Source of the DNA: Marinifilaceae bacterium
GTDB taxonomy: Bacteria > Bacteroidota > Bacteroidia > Bacteroidales > Marinifilaceae
NCBI GenBank assembly: GCA_017936285.1
Contig: JAGBFU010000007.1
Location: 1-35,409, forward strand
Length of the DNA: 35,409 bases
Direction of reading: 5' to 3'
Both the position numbers and the translations under genes were made by a program. Shown here one piece after another: positions 24,798 through 33,478 of the stretch; position 1 is the stretch's first letter, and every line of letters begins with the position of its first letter. Below the pieces are notes generated by a model. The model did not search any database and had not been told where the DNA came from. It worked only from the letters and a program-made list of their open reading frames with translations.

Positions 24798-27566
24798 CTA
24801 CCTCCCATTAATGGAATTTTTGATAAAGCGGAATATATCGGCGAGTATCAATACAGGCGATGTATAGAGGATAATCATGCACCAGTCGTCAAACGAAAGT
24901 GGCTCCACTCCAAACATCTTGCCACCAAAGGTTACAATCAATATCTGACCGGCCAGAATTACAAGGGTAATCAGCCAGAATCCCGCACTATGCGACTCCA
25001 CAACAGCCCTACGATTCCTGAACAGATCAATTGCATCCTGAATCAAACTTCTCTCTGTTCTGAAATATTTGGCATTGAACAGATTCCAGAACTGAAGCAT
25101 CACAAATATCGAGAAGAAGATTGCCATCTCATGTCCTGCAACATGGGCCTTATTTTTCGACATATCAAACAATCCATCCCAAAGGAGTCGTAAATTATCA
25201 CCGGAAAAGAGCGAGCTAACCGTAATCATCTCACCATCAACGTGCCACAATAGTTGCCACAACGCCGCCATCGCCACAAAAAATATCAAACCTACACCCA
25301 AAATAAGTCTTAACATCCCTCTATCCACGATATGGCTTTTAGGTGAGCGAGGGCGCTCGTTAAGAACCTTTTTGTCAGCAGGGAGCGATGAGAGGGCCAT
25401 TGCAGCAAAGGTATCCATTATCAGATTTACCCACAACATCTGAGTAACTGTCAATGGTGAATCCACTCCTATGAATGCGCCCAACAACACTATAAGACAG
25501 GCACATACATTGATTGTCATCTGGAAAATGATAAATCTGCGAATATTCAGATACAACGAACGTCCCCACATAATAGCCTTATTGATACTGGCAAACGAGT
25601 TATCTATGATGGTAATATCACTCGCCTCCTTTGCACGCGATGTGCCATCGCCCATCGACAATCCGACCTGCGCCTTGCTCAGTGCCGGAGCATCGTTTGT
25701 GCCATCGCCCGTAACCGCAACAACCTCATTATTACGCTGTAACAAGGTTACTAAGCGAGCCTTATCCTCGGGACGTGCGCGTGCAATAATCTTGAACGAG
25801 GGATCCTTTACCAACTTCAATGCCTCGTCATCGCCCATTGCCGCAAAATCAGGCCCGGTAATTGTGCGACGCTCATCCTCGACACTACGAATCAAACCAA
25901 TCTGACGGCCAATCTCGTTGGCGGTTCCGGGAGTATCTCCGGTTACAATAATCACCCTTACATGAGCCCTGTTCATACAGGTCTCTATCGCCTCGCGCAC
26001 ATCGGGACGGATCGGATCGGCAATACCAACCACACCCTGGAAAACCAGCTCCTTGTCAATACCTATACGCTGATACGCAAAACCAAGAGTACGCATTGCT
26101 CTGCCCTGATAATTGCGCAACACCTGCTCGATATGAGTCGGCTCAACTCCGTCAGCAACCGAACCACACATCTGCAACACTATCTCAGGAGCACCCTTAA
26201 CCAAGCGAATCGGCCTTTTGTCATCACCTTCAACAAGTGTCTCCATATATTTTGTCTCGGTCGAGAAGGGCTTCTGCTCCTCTACACTCAGCGTGTTTCT
26301 ATAATACTGGTACTCCTTTTTAAATCCCCTTGAAAGCCACTCAAGCAGAGCACACTCGGTAGGATTTCCCACACGCTGCACAGCACCACTCTCATCCTTC
26401 GATAACTCGGCTGTCGAATTCACTGCTACATTCATAAAAAGCAGTTCCTGCTCATTGCCATATATATCGTTCTCAATAACAGTCATTTTATTCTGGGTGA
26501 GGGTTCCCGTCTTATCGGTACATATAACGGTCGCCGCACCCATAGTCTCGCACGCATGCAACTTGCGCACCAGATTATTCTCGCGCAACATTCTGCGCAT
26601 ACTGAGAGCCAGACTCACAGTAACACTCATCGGCAAGCCTTCGGGTACCGCAACAACAATCAACGTTACTGCAATCATCACCGATGCCAATGTAAACTGC
26701 AAAAGTTTCAGGAACTCACTACCTACCGTCTGGTCAGCCTCGCCCGCTCCGGTTATAAAGTAATATGCCAAACGGCCTATCACGATTAAAGTAGCCAGAA
26801 TAAAGCTTGCGGTAGAGATCCACTTGCCCAACTGTGCCAACTGCTGATTCAAAGGTGTCTCGACATCACTTCCCTCGCTACTCTTCATAACACCTTTACC
26901 CTCTTCAGTATCAATACCGACAGCCTTTACACAATATATGGCATTTCCCTCGATGATTATAGAGCCTCGAAGCAACACATTTGAGGGATATGTGGCATCA
27001 CTACGGAACTCCTCGCGTTTAGTAGTCTTTGTTGTATAGGTCTCACCTGTAAAATTCGACTCATCGACCCTCAACGATATACAGTGAAGCAACTCTCCGT
27101 CGGCAGGCACCTCGTCGCCACCCTCTAAACGGACAATATCGCCCACAACAACATCCTGTTTTTTAATATGCATCAGGCGAGGACGCTCTCCTGCACTCAT
27201 TCGGCGAATAACCTTCACGGGACGCGAATCCTTAACCTTGTTCAACAAATCAAACTCCTTTCCCGCCTTAACCTCGAAAATAAAACCGACACCGGTAGCC
27301 AACAGCAAAGAGATTAACACACCTGTCGGCTCCAAAAGGATGGTTTTGCTCATTCCAAGGAAAAACACCTCATAGCATGACACCCCTATCGACAGGACAA
27401 AAACAACTAAAAGGACTATAATTATAGGATCTTTAAACTTTTCTAAATAGGCCCTCCATAAAGACTCCCTCTCCGGAGGCGGTATAATATTGACTCCTCG
27501 CCCGTTACGAACCTCATCAGAGTCATTGGCAAGAGCCTTATCCAAATATGAATTTTTACCACTCAT
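24798..27566 (-). CDS. PMCA-type calcium-translocating P-type ATPase
   Basis: 922 residues, full length for a type II P-ATPase. Motifs: TGET (173-176), the ion-site PEGLP in helix 4 (308-312), phosphorylation site DKTGT (Asp351), TGDTPGTA, and hinge TGDGTNDAP (619-627). The helix-6 motif VNLIMDTFAAMAL with Asn and Asp fits one Ca2+ site, as in plasma-membrane pumps. About ten membrane segments are present. It expels Ca2+ from the cytoplasm at the cost of ATP. No TAnnTTTG box was found in the 214 bases upstream, and a terminator sits there, so its promoter is unidentified. Its position among EF-hand genes suggests a shared calcium theme. Confidence 0.92.
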   Translation of the reverse strand: MSGKNSYLDKALANDSDEVRNGRGVNIIPPPERESLWRAYLEKFKDPIIIVLLVVFVLSIGVSCYEVFFLGMSKTILLEPTGVLISLLLATGVGFIFEVKAGKEFDLLNKVKDSRPVKVIRRMSAGERPRLMHIKKQDVVVGDIVRLEGGDEVPADGELLHCISLRVDESNFTGETYTTKTTKREEFRSDATYPSNVLLRGSIIIEGNAIYCVKAVGIDTEEGKGVMKSSEGSDVETPLNQQLAQLGKWISTASFILATLIVIGRLAYYFITGAGEADQTVGSEFLKLLQFTLASVMIAVTLIVVAVPEGLPMSVTVSLALSMRRMLRENNLVRKLHACETMGAATVICTDKTGTLTQNKMTVIENDIYGNEQELLFMNVAVNSTAELSKDESGAVQRVGNPTECALLEWLSRGFKKEYQYYRNTLSVEEQKPFSTETKYMETLVEGDDKRPIRLVKGAPEIVLQMCGSVADGVEPTHIEQVLRNYQGRAMRTLGFAYQRIGIDKELVFQGVVGIADPIRPDVREAIETCMNRAHVRVIIVTGDTPGTANEIGRQIGLIRSVEDERRTITGPDFAAMGDDEALKLVKDPSFKIIARARPEDKARLVTLLQRNNEVVAVTGDGTNDAPALSKAQVGLSMGDGTSRAKEASDITIIDNSFASINKAIMWGRSLYLNIRRFIIFQMTINVCACLIVLLGAFIGVDSPLTVTQMLWVNLIMDTFAAMALSSLPADKKVLNERPRSPKSHIVDRGMLRLILGVGLIFFVAMAALWQLLWHVDGEMITVSSLFSGDNLRLLWDGLFDMSKNKAHVAGHEMAIFFSIFVMLQFWNLFNAKYFRTERSLIQDAIDLFRNRRAVVESHSAGFWLITLVILAGQILIVTFGGKMFGVEPLSFDDWCMIILYTSPVLILADIFRFIKNSINGR

Positions 27567-27654
27567 AGTTCAAGTTCGCACATATAAAATTGAATCCACG
27601 AAATTAATAAAATACTTTTAATAAACGATACCTATAAATAAAATTGCAATACTT

Positions 27655-27686
27655 AAAAAGAGGTTGCCGTTTTACGACAACCCCTC
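27655..27686 (-). terminator. Terminator of the EF-hand gene
   Basis: As minus-strand RNA, a GUUGUCGU arm pairs with ACGGCAAC (one G-U), with flanking GAG/CUC, and is followed directly by TTTTT (complement of 27655-27659). It sits about 95 bases after the stop of the gene at 27781. Confidence 0.7.
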
Positions 27687-27780
27687 ACCATTAACCAACT
27701 AATTCATATCTACATATTATAACACTGATTCTTTATTTTATTAAATCACAATTTCTATCATACTCCCGCTGCAATATGCA

Positions 27781-28587
27781 TCATACATTTGCGTCATCAT
27801 TTAGATAATCTACCTCATCAGCAGAAGCATACATATTACTACCACCTAATGAGTGATCATTAAACTCATGAACTCCGATATGCTCCTGTGAAATATCAAG
27901 CACCTCATTTTCGGTTATTTCACCATCACCATTGACATCTGTAACTGCTAACTCAAACTCTCCTCCATCACCATTTACATCAACCAAATAGACGGGCTGA
28001 CCATCAACTGTCATTACGCCAACATTAACACCGCTCTCAGGATCCGACACTACACCATGCAACTCTACTTCAGGCGTAGTCTCAATAACCGGGATATCAT
28101 CTGCAGGCTCAGTTATTATCTCTGGTTCCGCTTCAATTGTGTTAGTATTGATATTAACACTAAAATCAAAGTGGCTATTGTACTCAGCTATCTCCTCGTC
28201 GCTCATAGCATCCCACTCCTCCGCTGTAAAGGTATTATAAACATTTCCATGCCAAACAAAAGCACCGCCGGCACCAACCTCTGCACGAGCAGCCGCAAAG
28301 GCCTCGCCAAAACTCATATCATCGGTTACACTTGTTGCAATATCAATACCTCCGTCACACCACTCAGGATAAATGATTTGACCCGGCTCTGGTTCTGGTG
28401 TAATAATATCTTCATTGTCATAAAGGTAGGCCATTGTTCCGGCAGAAGCCGCTCCACCCATCAATATTCCTGTTGTCATACCAATAGCAACCTTGGTACC
28501 ATAACCCTTAGAACTATTCTCTACCTGCACATTCTGCTGAGCAACTCTCTGAGAAGTTCTCTCTAACTCTGTTCTTTCTGTATCCAT
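27781..28587 (-). CDS. Membrane-anchored EF-hand protein, paralogue 1
   Basis: 268 residues. A short Thr-rich N-terminus (MDTERTELERTSQRV) is followed by a Gly/Ala membrane helix (about 30-53) and a long acidic outer part. A module starting SFGEAFAAARAEVGAGGAF and ending EEIAEYNSHF is nearly identical to one in the protein at 32643-33473. Near the end is a canonical 12-residue EF-hand loop, DVNGDGEITENE (217-228), with ligands at positions 1, 3, 5 and 12; a second, partial DVNGDGG lies just before. It should bind Ca2+. It is the only gene under island promoter D and has its own terminator. Function is unknown; Thr3, Thr6 and Thr11 are possible kinase targets (inference). Confidence 0.78.
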   Translation of the reverse strand: MDTERTELERTSQRVAQQNVQVENSSKGYGTKVAIGMTTGILMGGAASAGTMAYLYDNEDIITPEPEPGQIIYPEWCDGGIDIATSVTDDMSFGEAFAAARAEVGAGGAFVWHGNVYNTFTAEEWDAMSDEEIAEYNSHFDFSVNINTNTIEAEPEIITEPADDIPVIETTPEVELHGVVSDPESGVNVGVMTVDGQPVYLVDVNGDGGEFELAVTDVNGDGEITENEVLDISQEHIGVHEFNDHSLGGSNMYASADEVDYLNDDANV

Positions 28588-28631
28588 AATCCGGTATTTT
28601 AATTTGTTATAACTATTTTAACTTTCTGAAA

Positions 28632-28713
28632 CAAAGTTAAAGGCATTTTAAAGTAAAAACAAATATTTAAATACATCTTGTACAAAATACCCCGATTATT
28701 ACACGAAATGGTA
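28632..28713 (-). promoter_or_regulatory. Island promoter D with paired operator half-sites
   Basis: Plus-strand order: -7 box CAAAGTTA (28632-28639), 20 bases, CAAA (28660-28663), half-sites TGTACAAAAT (28679-28688) and TACACGAAAT (28700-28709). The operator starts at 28674, 35 bases from the end of the -7 box. It drives the EF-hand gene, with a leader of about 40 bases. Confidence 0.78.
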
Positions 28714-28816
28714 CAGTTTGAAAAACTTCATTTTTTCTATTATGGTTGCCCTCAGTGATAACCATTTCTATGTTAATGTAAAATCGCACATTACATCATT
28801 GCAATCCTTCACACTA

Positions 28817-29557
28817 CTAGAATACAAGGAGACAAAACAGTATTATTAAAACTATTACGAAAAACAATAATGTTCCCTTTAAACACCCTTTTTGATTTAC
28901 GTCAGACGAGGTTTTGGTTGTTGCTTCAACGTCATCTATTCCGGGAGGTGGACCATAAACACACCCCATATCATCTATTCCGGGAGGTGGGCCATATACT
29001 GTTCTAAAATCATCTATCAAATTATGTTCCAACAATGTATCCTCATCCGAACCGTTAAAAACAAAATTTTTTACACAGGGAAGCATCTTCAATATCTCCA
29101 TATTAAGTTGAGCTATATCGCCTATGATATTTCCATATTCTCTTCTCCAACCGGAAATCCAATACTCCCCATACAATTTTTTCCCGACATCGTACAATGA
29201 TATTTTCCAATACTCGGGTGTCTCTGAATTCTCTGCAAATGGATCTCCATCTTTTATAATATCTCTTCTGACTGAAAGTGGCAAACATTGAAATTTACTC
29301 AATATAGACTCAAATTCTCCTGGTAATAACTCCGTGAAAAGCATTGTGCGGTGCTCTACACCATCTCCAATAAATGGCATATTTTTACCATATACAACTC
29401 CGTATCTATCAACAAATGCTGTATATCCCTTATCTGGACAACGCTCAGGGAAAGCCGGCGAGTAATCAATTCTAACCATTACTGTTGTCGGGCGAATAAT
29501 AAAATCGGAATTATTCAATATGGTTCCACAAGATAAAGCACCTCTCATCTGTCCCAT
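28817..29557 (-). CDS. Tail-anchored protein with a YGPPPGIDD tandem
   Basis: 246 residues that I do not recognise. A globular N-terminal part (about 1-190) has no signal peptide. Then comes a perfect-core tandem of 13-residue units, VYGPPPGIDDMGC and VYGPPPGIDDVEA, and after a Thr/Ser-rich linker a C-terminal membrane segment (about 225-246, LLFFVIVLIILFCLLVF) with no tail. This topology leaves the whole protein in the cytoplasm, anchored at its end. It is the last gene of the eight-gene operon, 108 bases after the PP2C gene; that gap holds a weak hairpin. The proline motif may be a docking site (inference). Confidence 0.65.
   Translation of the reverse strand: MGQMRGALSCGTILNNSDFIIRPTTVMVRIDYSPAFPERCPDKGYTAFVDRYGVVYGKNMPFIGDGVEHRTMLFTELLPGEFESILSKFQCLPLSVRRDIIKDGDPFAENSETPEYWKISLYDVGKKLYGEYWISGWRREYGNIIGDIAQLNMEILKMLPCVKNFVFNGSDEDTLLEHNLIDDFRTVYGPPPGIDDMGCVYGPPPGIDDVEATTKTSSDVNQKGCLKGTLLFFVIVLIILFCLLVF
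28932..28996 (-). repeat. 39-bp coding tandem (YGPPPGIDD)
   Basis: Two 26-base cores, starting at 28932 and 28971, differ at one base. The period is 39 bases, equal to 13 codons. This is recent in-frame duplication inside the tail-anchored protein gene. Confidence 0.8.
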
Positions 29558-29665
29558 TTTTTATTTCTCATGACATAAACAATTCTTGTCTGCACAGGAA
29601 TAGGTCAATTCCATTGTTCAACCTACTCCATAACAAACAAGAATATTAAGGATGTAAGAATCCGG

Positions 29666-31273
29666 TTATTGATTCTCTTCTCTATTAACAACCTCAGTTA
29701 TAGTTTCAAACATCTCGTTCTTTTGCTCCTCAACTACTGCTGCAACACCACTTTCAACAGTAGAAACGTTACCTTCTGAAACAGGAACACTACCTTCAGG
29801 AACAGGAGGGACAACAGAAGCATCCGCATCCGGAACAGCAACTGCATTCGGAGAATCAGCCTCAGGTACATCTTCTTCAACTGTAGGTTCAGTAGCCGGT
29901 TTATGTGGCACTCCACTCTGTATCAACTCCTGAACAGGAAGAGTTGCAGCTCCATTACCACCTGTATTTCCTGCACCCTCAGATACCGGGGCATCGGTAA
30001 CAGGTATCACTACCTGAATTGTTGGAACAGAAGTATTATTTACAGAAGTATTACCCCCCGTATTACCAGGGCCTGGAACAACTCCTTCACCATCCGTTTT
30101 TGTCGTATCCACACGACTTCCCTGGAACCAAGACCAAATTTGATTTATATTAAACTTCTCCTCTTTCGCAGAAACAACCCCACTTATAACGAAATAGAGA
30201 ATAAGCAATCCAATCACAACTGATAAGGTGCAAACTATAGCTTTCAGATCCAAACGAACTTTAGCTATCTTCAACAGATTTCTTTTAATATCAAAAACAA
30301 AAAAGCTCTCATCATCTATTGTATCAAGGACTTTATCCTCAACTACAACAGGCACCTTAGATACAGATATCTTCTCAGGCTGAACTTTATGAGTTTCTTC
30401 TTTAGTTGTTTGATTATCATCAACAATCTCTTCAAGCACCTCAGAGTCATCCTGTTGACCAGCAGCATTATCAGTAGCAAAAGCAATTTTGTCGGCATCT
30501 CCCTCAACGTCAAGAATATGAACAATAATAGCTGTATGATTATCCTTATGTTCCTGAGTCATTCGAACAAGCATCTTTAATCTGTTCTCATCATCAACTC
30601 CTTTTGGCGAGAACAGGTATTGAAAATTCTCATCCTCCAACTCTTCCAACACTCCATCGCTACACAACATAAAGTAATCTCCCGCCTTAATATCTGTAGT
30701 ATGATAAATATCAGCTTTAGGACGATACTCCATATTGGGTTGCATTGCACGTGTAATTACATTCTTCTGACGTGAATACTTAGCCTCTTCCGGAGTCAAC
30801 TCTCCTATGCGAATCAAATCATTAACCAAAGAGTGATCGCGGGTCTGGAAAAGTATTTGTGTAGTGTATTCATCCTTACCCGGACGTATATGATATACAC
30901 GGCTATCACCGATATGGGCAATTGTAGCTCCACCTGAATGAAGTTTCAGGAAGGTCATTGTGGTTCCCATCTTTTTCTCTGCACCGGTATCTTTGTCATC
31001 CAAAGCATCATAAGCAGAATTCAAAGCCGCTATAAAATCACTATCAGTAAATCGTCCTTCAGGATCAGCACCATCGCACATGATAGCATTGCTGATAGCT
31101 TCACAAACAGTTGCACTGGCAACCTCGCCGGAATCATGCCCACCCATTCCATCACAAACAATGAAAAGACGGTCATTCTCATTACAATTACCATAAGCCG
31201 GGAATAGCGAATCCTCCTGATTCGCCCGCTTTCCCAGTTCCCACATATTAAATGCTTGTAACTTGTACTTCAT
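29666..31273 (-). CDS. PP2C-type Ser/Thr phosphatase with membrane anchor and disordered tail
   Basis: 535 residues. The phosphatase domain is at about 1-260: RANQEDS (Asp21), VCDGMGGHDSGE (metal-binding Asp41), IAHIGDSRVYHIR, KNVITRAM and MLCSDGVLEELED. After an acidic linker there is one membrane segment (about 338-360, AIVCTLSVVIGLLILYFVISGVV) and then about 165 residues rich in Pro, Val, Thr, Gly and Asn with no visible fold. By topology the tail is outside and the phosphatase inside. It should reverse the action of the two kinases. It lies 10 bases after the FHA gene in the eight-gene operon. The long tail is unusual compared with plain bacterial PP2C proteins. Confidence 0.9.
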   Translation of the reverse strand: MKYKLQAFNMWELGKRANQEDSLFPAYGNCNENDRLFIVCDGMGGHDSGEVASATVCEAISNAIMCDGADPEGRFTDSDFIAALNSAYDALDDKDTGAEKKMGTTMTFLKLHSGGATIAHIGDSRVYHIRPGKDEYTTQILFQTRDHSLVNDLIRIGELTPEEAKYSRQKNVITRAMQPNMEYRPKADIYHTTDIKAGDYFMLCSDGVLEELEDENFQYLFSPKGVDDENRLKMLVRMTQEHKDNHTAIIVHILDVEGDADKIAFATDNAAGQQDDSEVLEEIVDDNQTTKEETHKVQPEKISVSKVPVVVEDKVLDTIDDESFFVFDIKRNLLKIAKVRLDLKAIVCTLSVVIGLLILYFVISGVVSAKEEKFNINQIWSWFQGSRVDTTKTDGEGVVPGPGNTGGNTSVNNTSVPTIQVVIPVTDAPVSEGAGNTGGNGAATLPVQELIQSGVPHKPATEPTVEEDVPEADSPNAVAVPDADASVVPPVPEGSVPVSEGNVSTVESGVAAVVEEQKNEMFETITEVVNREENQ

Positions 31274-31283
31274 AATATCAAAT

Positions 31284-31895
31284 TTATTTCAAAGAGGTCT
31301 TATCTTCATCAGGTAACTCAAAAGTTACTACAATGTCCGGAAGATATATCTTATCTCCATCAGCCAACTTTATCTTATCACCTGCTTCCAATACGGCATC
31401 ATTCACTTTAGTAGTATTAACCTCCTTTTTATACAGAGATGCATAATGAATATAACCGGAATTTGAATCTTTTACCACATTAATCACAATATGCTCACGG
31501 CTAAGGCGCTTATGTGCAGGATCGGTTGGTATCTGAATAGTTGCCTTTGATGAAGCAGCCGCTCTACCTATAATGTTATTACCCAACTTCAATGGAATCA
31601 GCTTTCCATCCGGCATTTTTAACTCACCAATAAGAGCATTTAAATTGGTATTTAGTTTGGTTTTCTCATAACCAGTTGTATACTGGGTCTTCTCATTATT
31701 ACCATAGTGTGTTCTGTCATCTTTGCCATATATAGTAGGATTCTCTCCATTACCATTCATAACTCTATAGTTTATAAAAGGGTTAATCTCTTTGCATGAC
31801 GGGCACTTTACCAATTTGTTCTCAATACCCGGTACATTTTTTACATTCATAACTGCCCCACATTTAGGACACTTTATCTTAACTACTCCACTCAT
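31284..31895 (-). CDS. Zinc-ribbon/FHA protein with a Thr ladder
   Basis: 203 residues, cytoplasmic. A zinc ribbon with Cys9, Cys12, Cys31 and Cys34 is followed by a flexible stretch (about 50-83) with four Thr in similar settings, NPTIYG, DRTHYG, EKTQY and EKTKL, at 54, 62, 70 and 79. The FHA domain (about 95-195) is canonical: IIGR (Arg111), KRLSREHIVI (Ser132, His135), TTKVND in the N-T-x-V-N loop, and GDKIKLADGDKIYL. FHA domains bind phosphothreonine, so the ladder may be phosphorylated and bound in cis or by other FHA proteins, as in GarA-type regulators (inference). It sits between the PP2C and caspase-like genes. Confidence 0.9.
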   Translation of the reverse strand: MSGVVKIKCPKCGAVMNVKNVPGIENKLVKCPSCKEINPFINYRVMNGNGENPTIYGKDDRTHYGNNEKTQYTTGYEKTKLNTNLNALIGELKMPDGKLIPLKLGNNIIGRAAASSKATIQIPTDPAHKRLSREHIVINVVKDSNSGYIHYASLYKKEVNTTKVNDAVLEAGDKIKLADGDKIYLPDIVVTFELPDEDKTSLK

Positions 31896-31907
31896 AACTC
31901 TTTACAA

Positions 31908-32633
31908 TTACCATTTCATTATAACCATATTATCCGAAAAACTTCCCCACATCACCGGATGTTGTTTTCCTTCCGAAACACTTGAAACCTTTGTATGGAC
32001 ATATGTAAACAACTCCTTTGCCGTGATTCTTTTATCTCTATTCGCATCGGCTCCGCCACGCAAACCACTTTGAAGATATGTGGTAAAGAAACCATTCTGC
32101 ATTCCTCGTCTTTCAAACGATGTTTCATTACTTCTTGACGAAAGGAACAACATAATATTGCTCTTTTTCACATCATTTACTTCACTTTGTGAAACATTAC
32201 CGCCAACTCTAATTTTTCCGGAAAAACAGGCATCTGCAAAGATCATCTTGTTTCTTGACTTGCTTTTAGACATCGCATTGCGTACCTCTGAATAGGAGAA
32301 ATTGGCATCATAACCACAGAAACCTCCTTGATAACCGTGTCCGCTATAAAAGAACAGAACTACATCATCAGGACCTGCCTGCGAAAAGACCCTTACCATA
32401 GCTGCCAGAATACGCTTTTTGGTAGCCTTCTCATTCAAAAGCTGTGTATATACCAAATCACTATTCTTTGAATAGAGCCATGTTATTGTCTGGGCATCTC
32501 TTGCCGGCAAATTCAAATCATTCTTAGTTCCCGGATAATCTGATATTCCAACTGACACCAAAAAAACTTTGGCATGAACCAGTGTAGGAGCCAAAAGCGA
32601 CAACACCAATAAAACAAGCAATCTTTTACTCAT
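31908..32633 (-). CDS. Exported caspase-like (C14) protease with EF-hand-like loop
   Basis: 241 residues. A signal peptide (about 1-21, ending VHA) is followed by a caspase fold: VFLVSVGISDYPG, the catalytic His99 in FFYSGHGY and catalytic Cys136 in FADACFSG, both in the standard settings. Later comes GGADANRDKRITAKELFTYV, a 12-residue EF-hand-like loop (196-207) with ligands at 1, 3, 5 and 12 but Lys at the usual Gly position. Ca2+-dependent metacaspases make calcium activation plausible here (inference). Export of a caspase-like enzyme means that self-killing in the cytoplasm is not the obvious role. It lies 9 bases after EF-hand paralogue 2 and 12 before the FHA gene. Confidence 0.9.
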   Translation of the reverse strand: MSKRLLVLLVLSLLAPTLVHAKVFLVSVGISDYPGTKNDLNLPARDAQTITWLYSKNSDLVYTQLLNEKATKKRILAAMVRVFSQAGPDDVVLFFYSGHGYQGGFCGYDANFSYSEVRNAMSKSKSRNKMIFADACFSGKIRVGGNVSQSEVNDVKKSNIMLFLSSRSNETSFERRGMQNGFFTTYLQSGLRGGADANRDKRITAKELFTYVHTKVSSVSEGKQHPVMWGSFSDNMVIMKW

Positions 32634-32642
32634 AACACTTCA

Positions 32643-33473
32643 TTAACTCAAACCATCAATATTGGACGATGCCATATTGGCAAACATATCTACATCCACA
32701 TTCTGATCGCTGATATCATAAATCTCATCATCAGTTATCTGACCATCTCCATTTACATCGCTGAACATATAGTCAAACTCTCCATTACCATATTCAGGAT
32801 CAACATCGACCAAATAAACCTCCTGATCATCGACCAACATTGAACCAATATCGTAACCGCTATCACTATCATGAATAACGCCCAACACCTCAATCTCGGC
32901 ATCCTCTATAATCTCGCCATTATCACTCCCGGCTATATTTTCAGGAATTGTGTTTCCATCATCGGTACCACTCCATGCAAAGTGCGAATTGTACTCCTCG
33001 ATCTCCTCTTCACTCATACTATTCCACTCTTCAGCTGTATAAGTACTATAGACATTTCCACGCCACTCAAAAGCACCTCCTGAGCCGACCTCTGCACGAG
33101 CAGCAGCGAAGGCCTCGCCAAAACTCATCTCATTGTTCACAGTTGTTGCCACATCAACACCTCCATCACTCCAGGTATCGATAGGCTCCATAACATCCTC
33201 ACCTTCGGGCATAATCAACTCGTTATCATCTTCAACTTCTGCCGCCATAGCATTAACCCCGACAAACGAGGATAGAGAACCTACAAGGATTCCGGCTCCG
33301 GCTCCAACTGCAGCCTTTTTGAAAAACGAGCCACCACCTTTACTCTCATTCACATCCGGAGCTGCTACCGATTCATTACGTACCTCATTACCGGTAAATC
33401 CTGAATCCAAACGTGTACTCTCGTTATCTATAACTCTATTAGCTCCATCTAACATTGTCTTCTCAGTATCCAT
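32643..33473 (-). CDS. Membrane-anchored EF-hand protein, paralogue 2
   Basis: 276 residues. The N-terminus MDTEKTMLDGANRVIDNEST is followed by a charged stretch and a Gly/Ala-rich helix (about 55-78, AAVGAGAGILVGSLSSFVG), then an acidic outer domain. It shares with the protein at 27781 the module SFGEAFAAARAEVGSGGAF through EEIEEYNSHF, the LVDV spacing and the terminal EF-hand loop DVNGDGQITDDE (239-250). The two are clear paralogues, one alone under promoter D and one inside operon E. It lies 9 bases before the caspase-like gene, so it may present Ca2+ or scaffold that protease (inference). No enzyme motif is visible. Confidence 0.78.
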   Translation of the reverse strand: MDTEKTMLDGANRVIDNESTRLDSGFTGNEVRNESVAAPDVNESKGGGSFFKKAAVGAGAGILVGSLSSFVGVNAMAAEVEDDNELIMPEGEDVMEPIDTWSDGGVDVATTVNNEMSFGEAFAAARAEVGSGGAFEWRGNVYSTYTAEEWNSMSEEEIEEYNSHFAWSGTDDGNTIPENIAGSDNGEIIEDAEIEVLGVIHDSDSGYDIGSMLVDDQEVYLVDVDPEYGNGEFDYMFSDVNGDGQITDDEIYDISDQNVDVDMFANMASSNIDGLS

Positions 33474-33478
33474 AATTA

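Noticed and set aside
29570..29650. Terminator between the PP2C and tail-anchored protein genes
   Set aside because: Arms around AATTCTTGT/ACAAGAAT can pair but enclose a long loop with no U-tract; read-through into the next gene is more likely.
31908..32633. Cytoplasmic suicide caspase of a phage-defence system
   Set aside because: A signal peptide predicts export, and no typical defence sensor or partner is encoded beside it.
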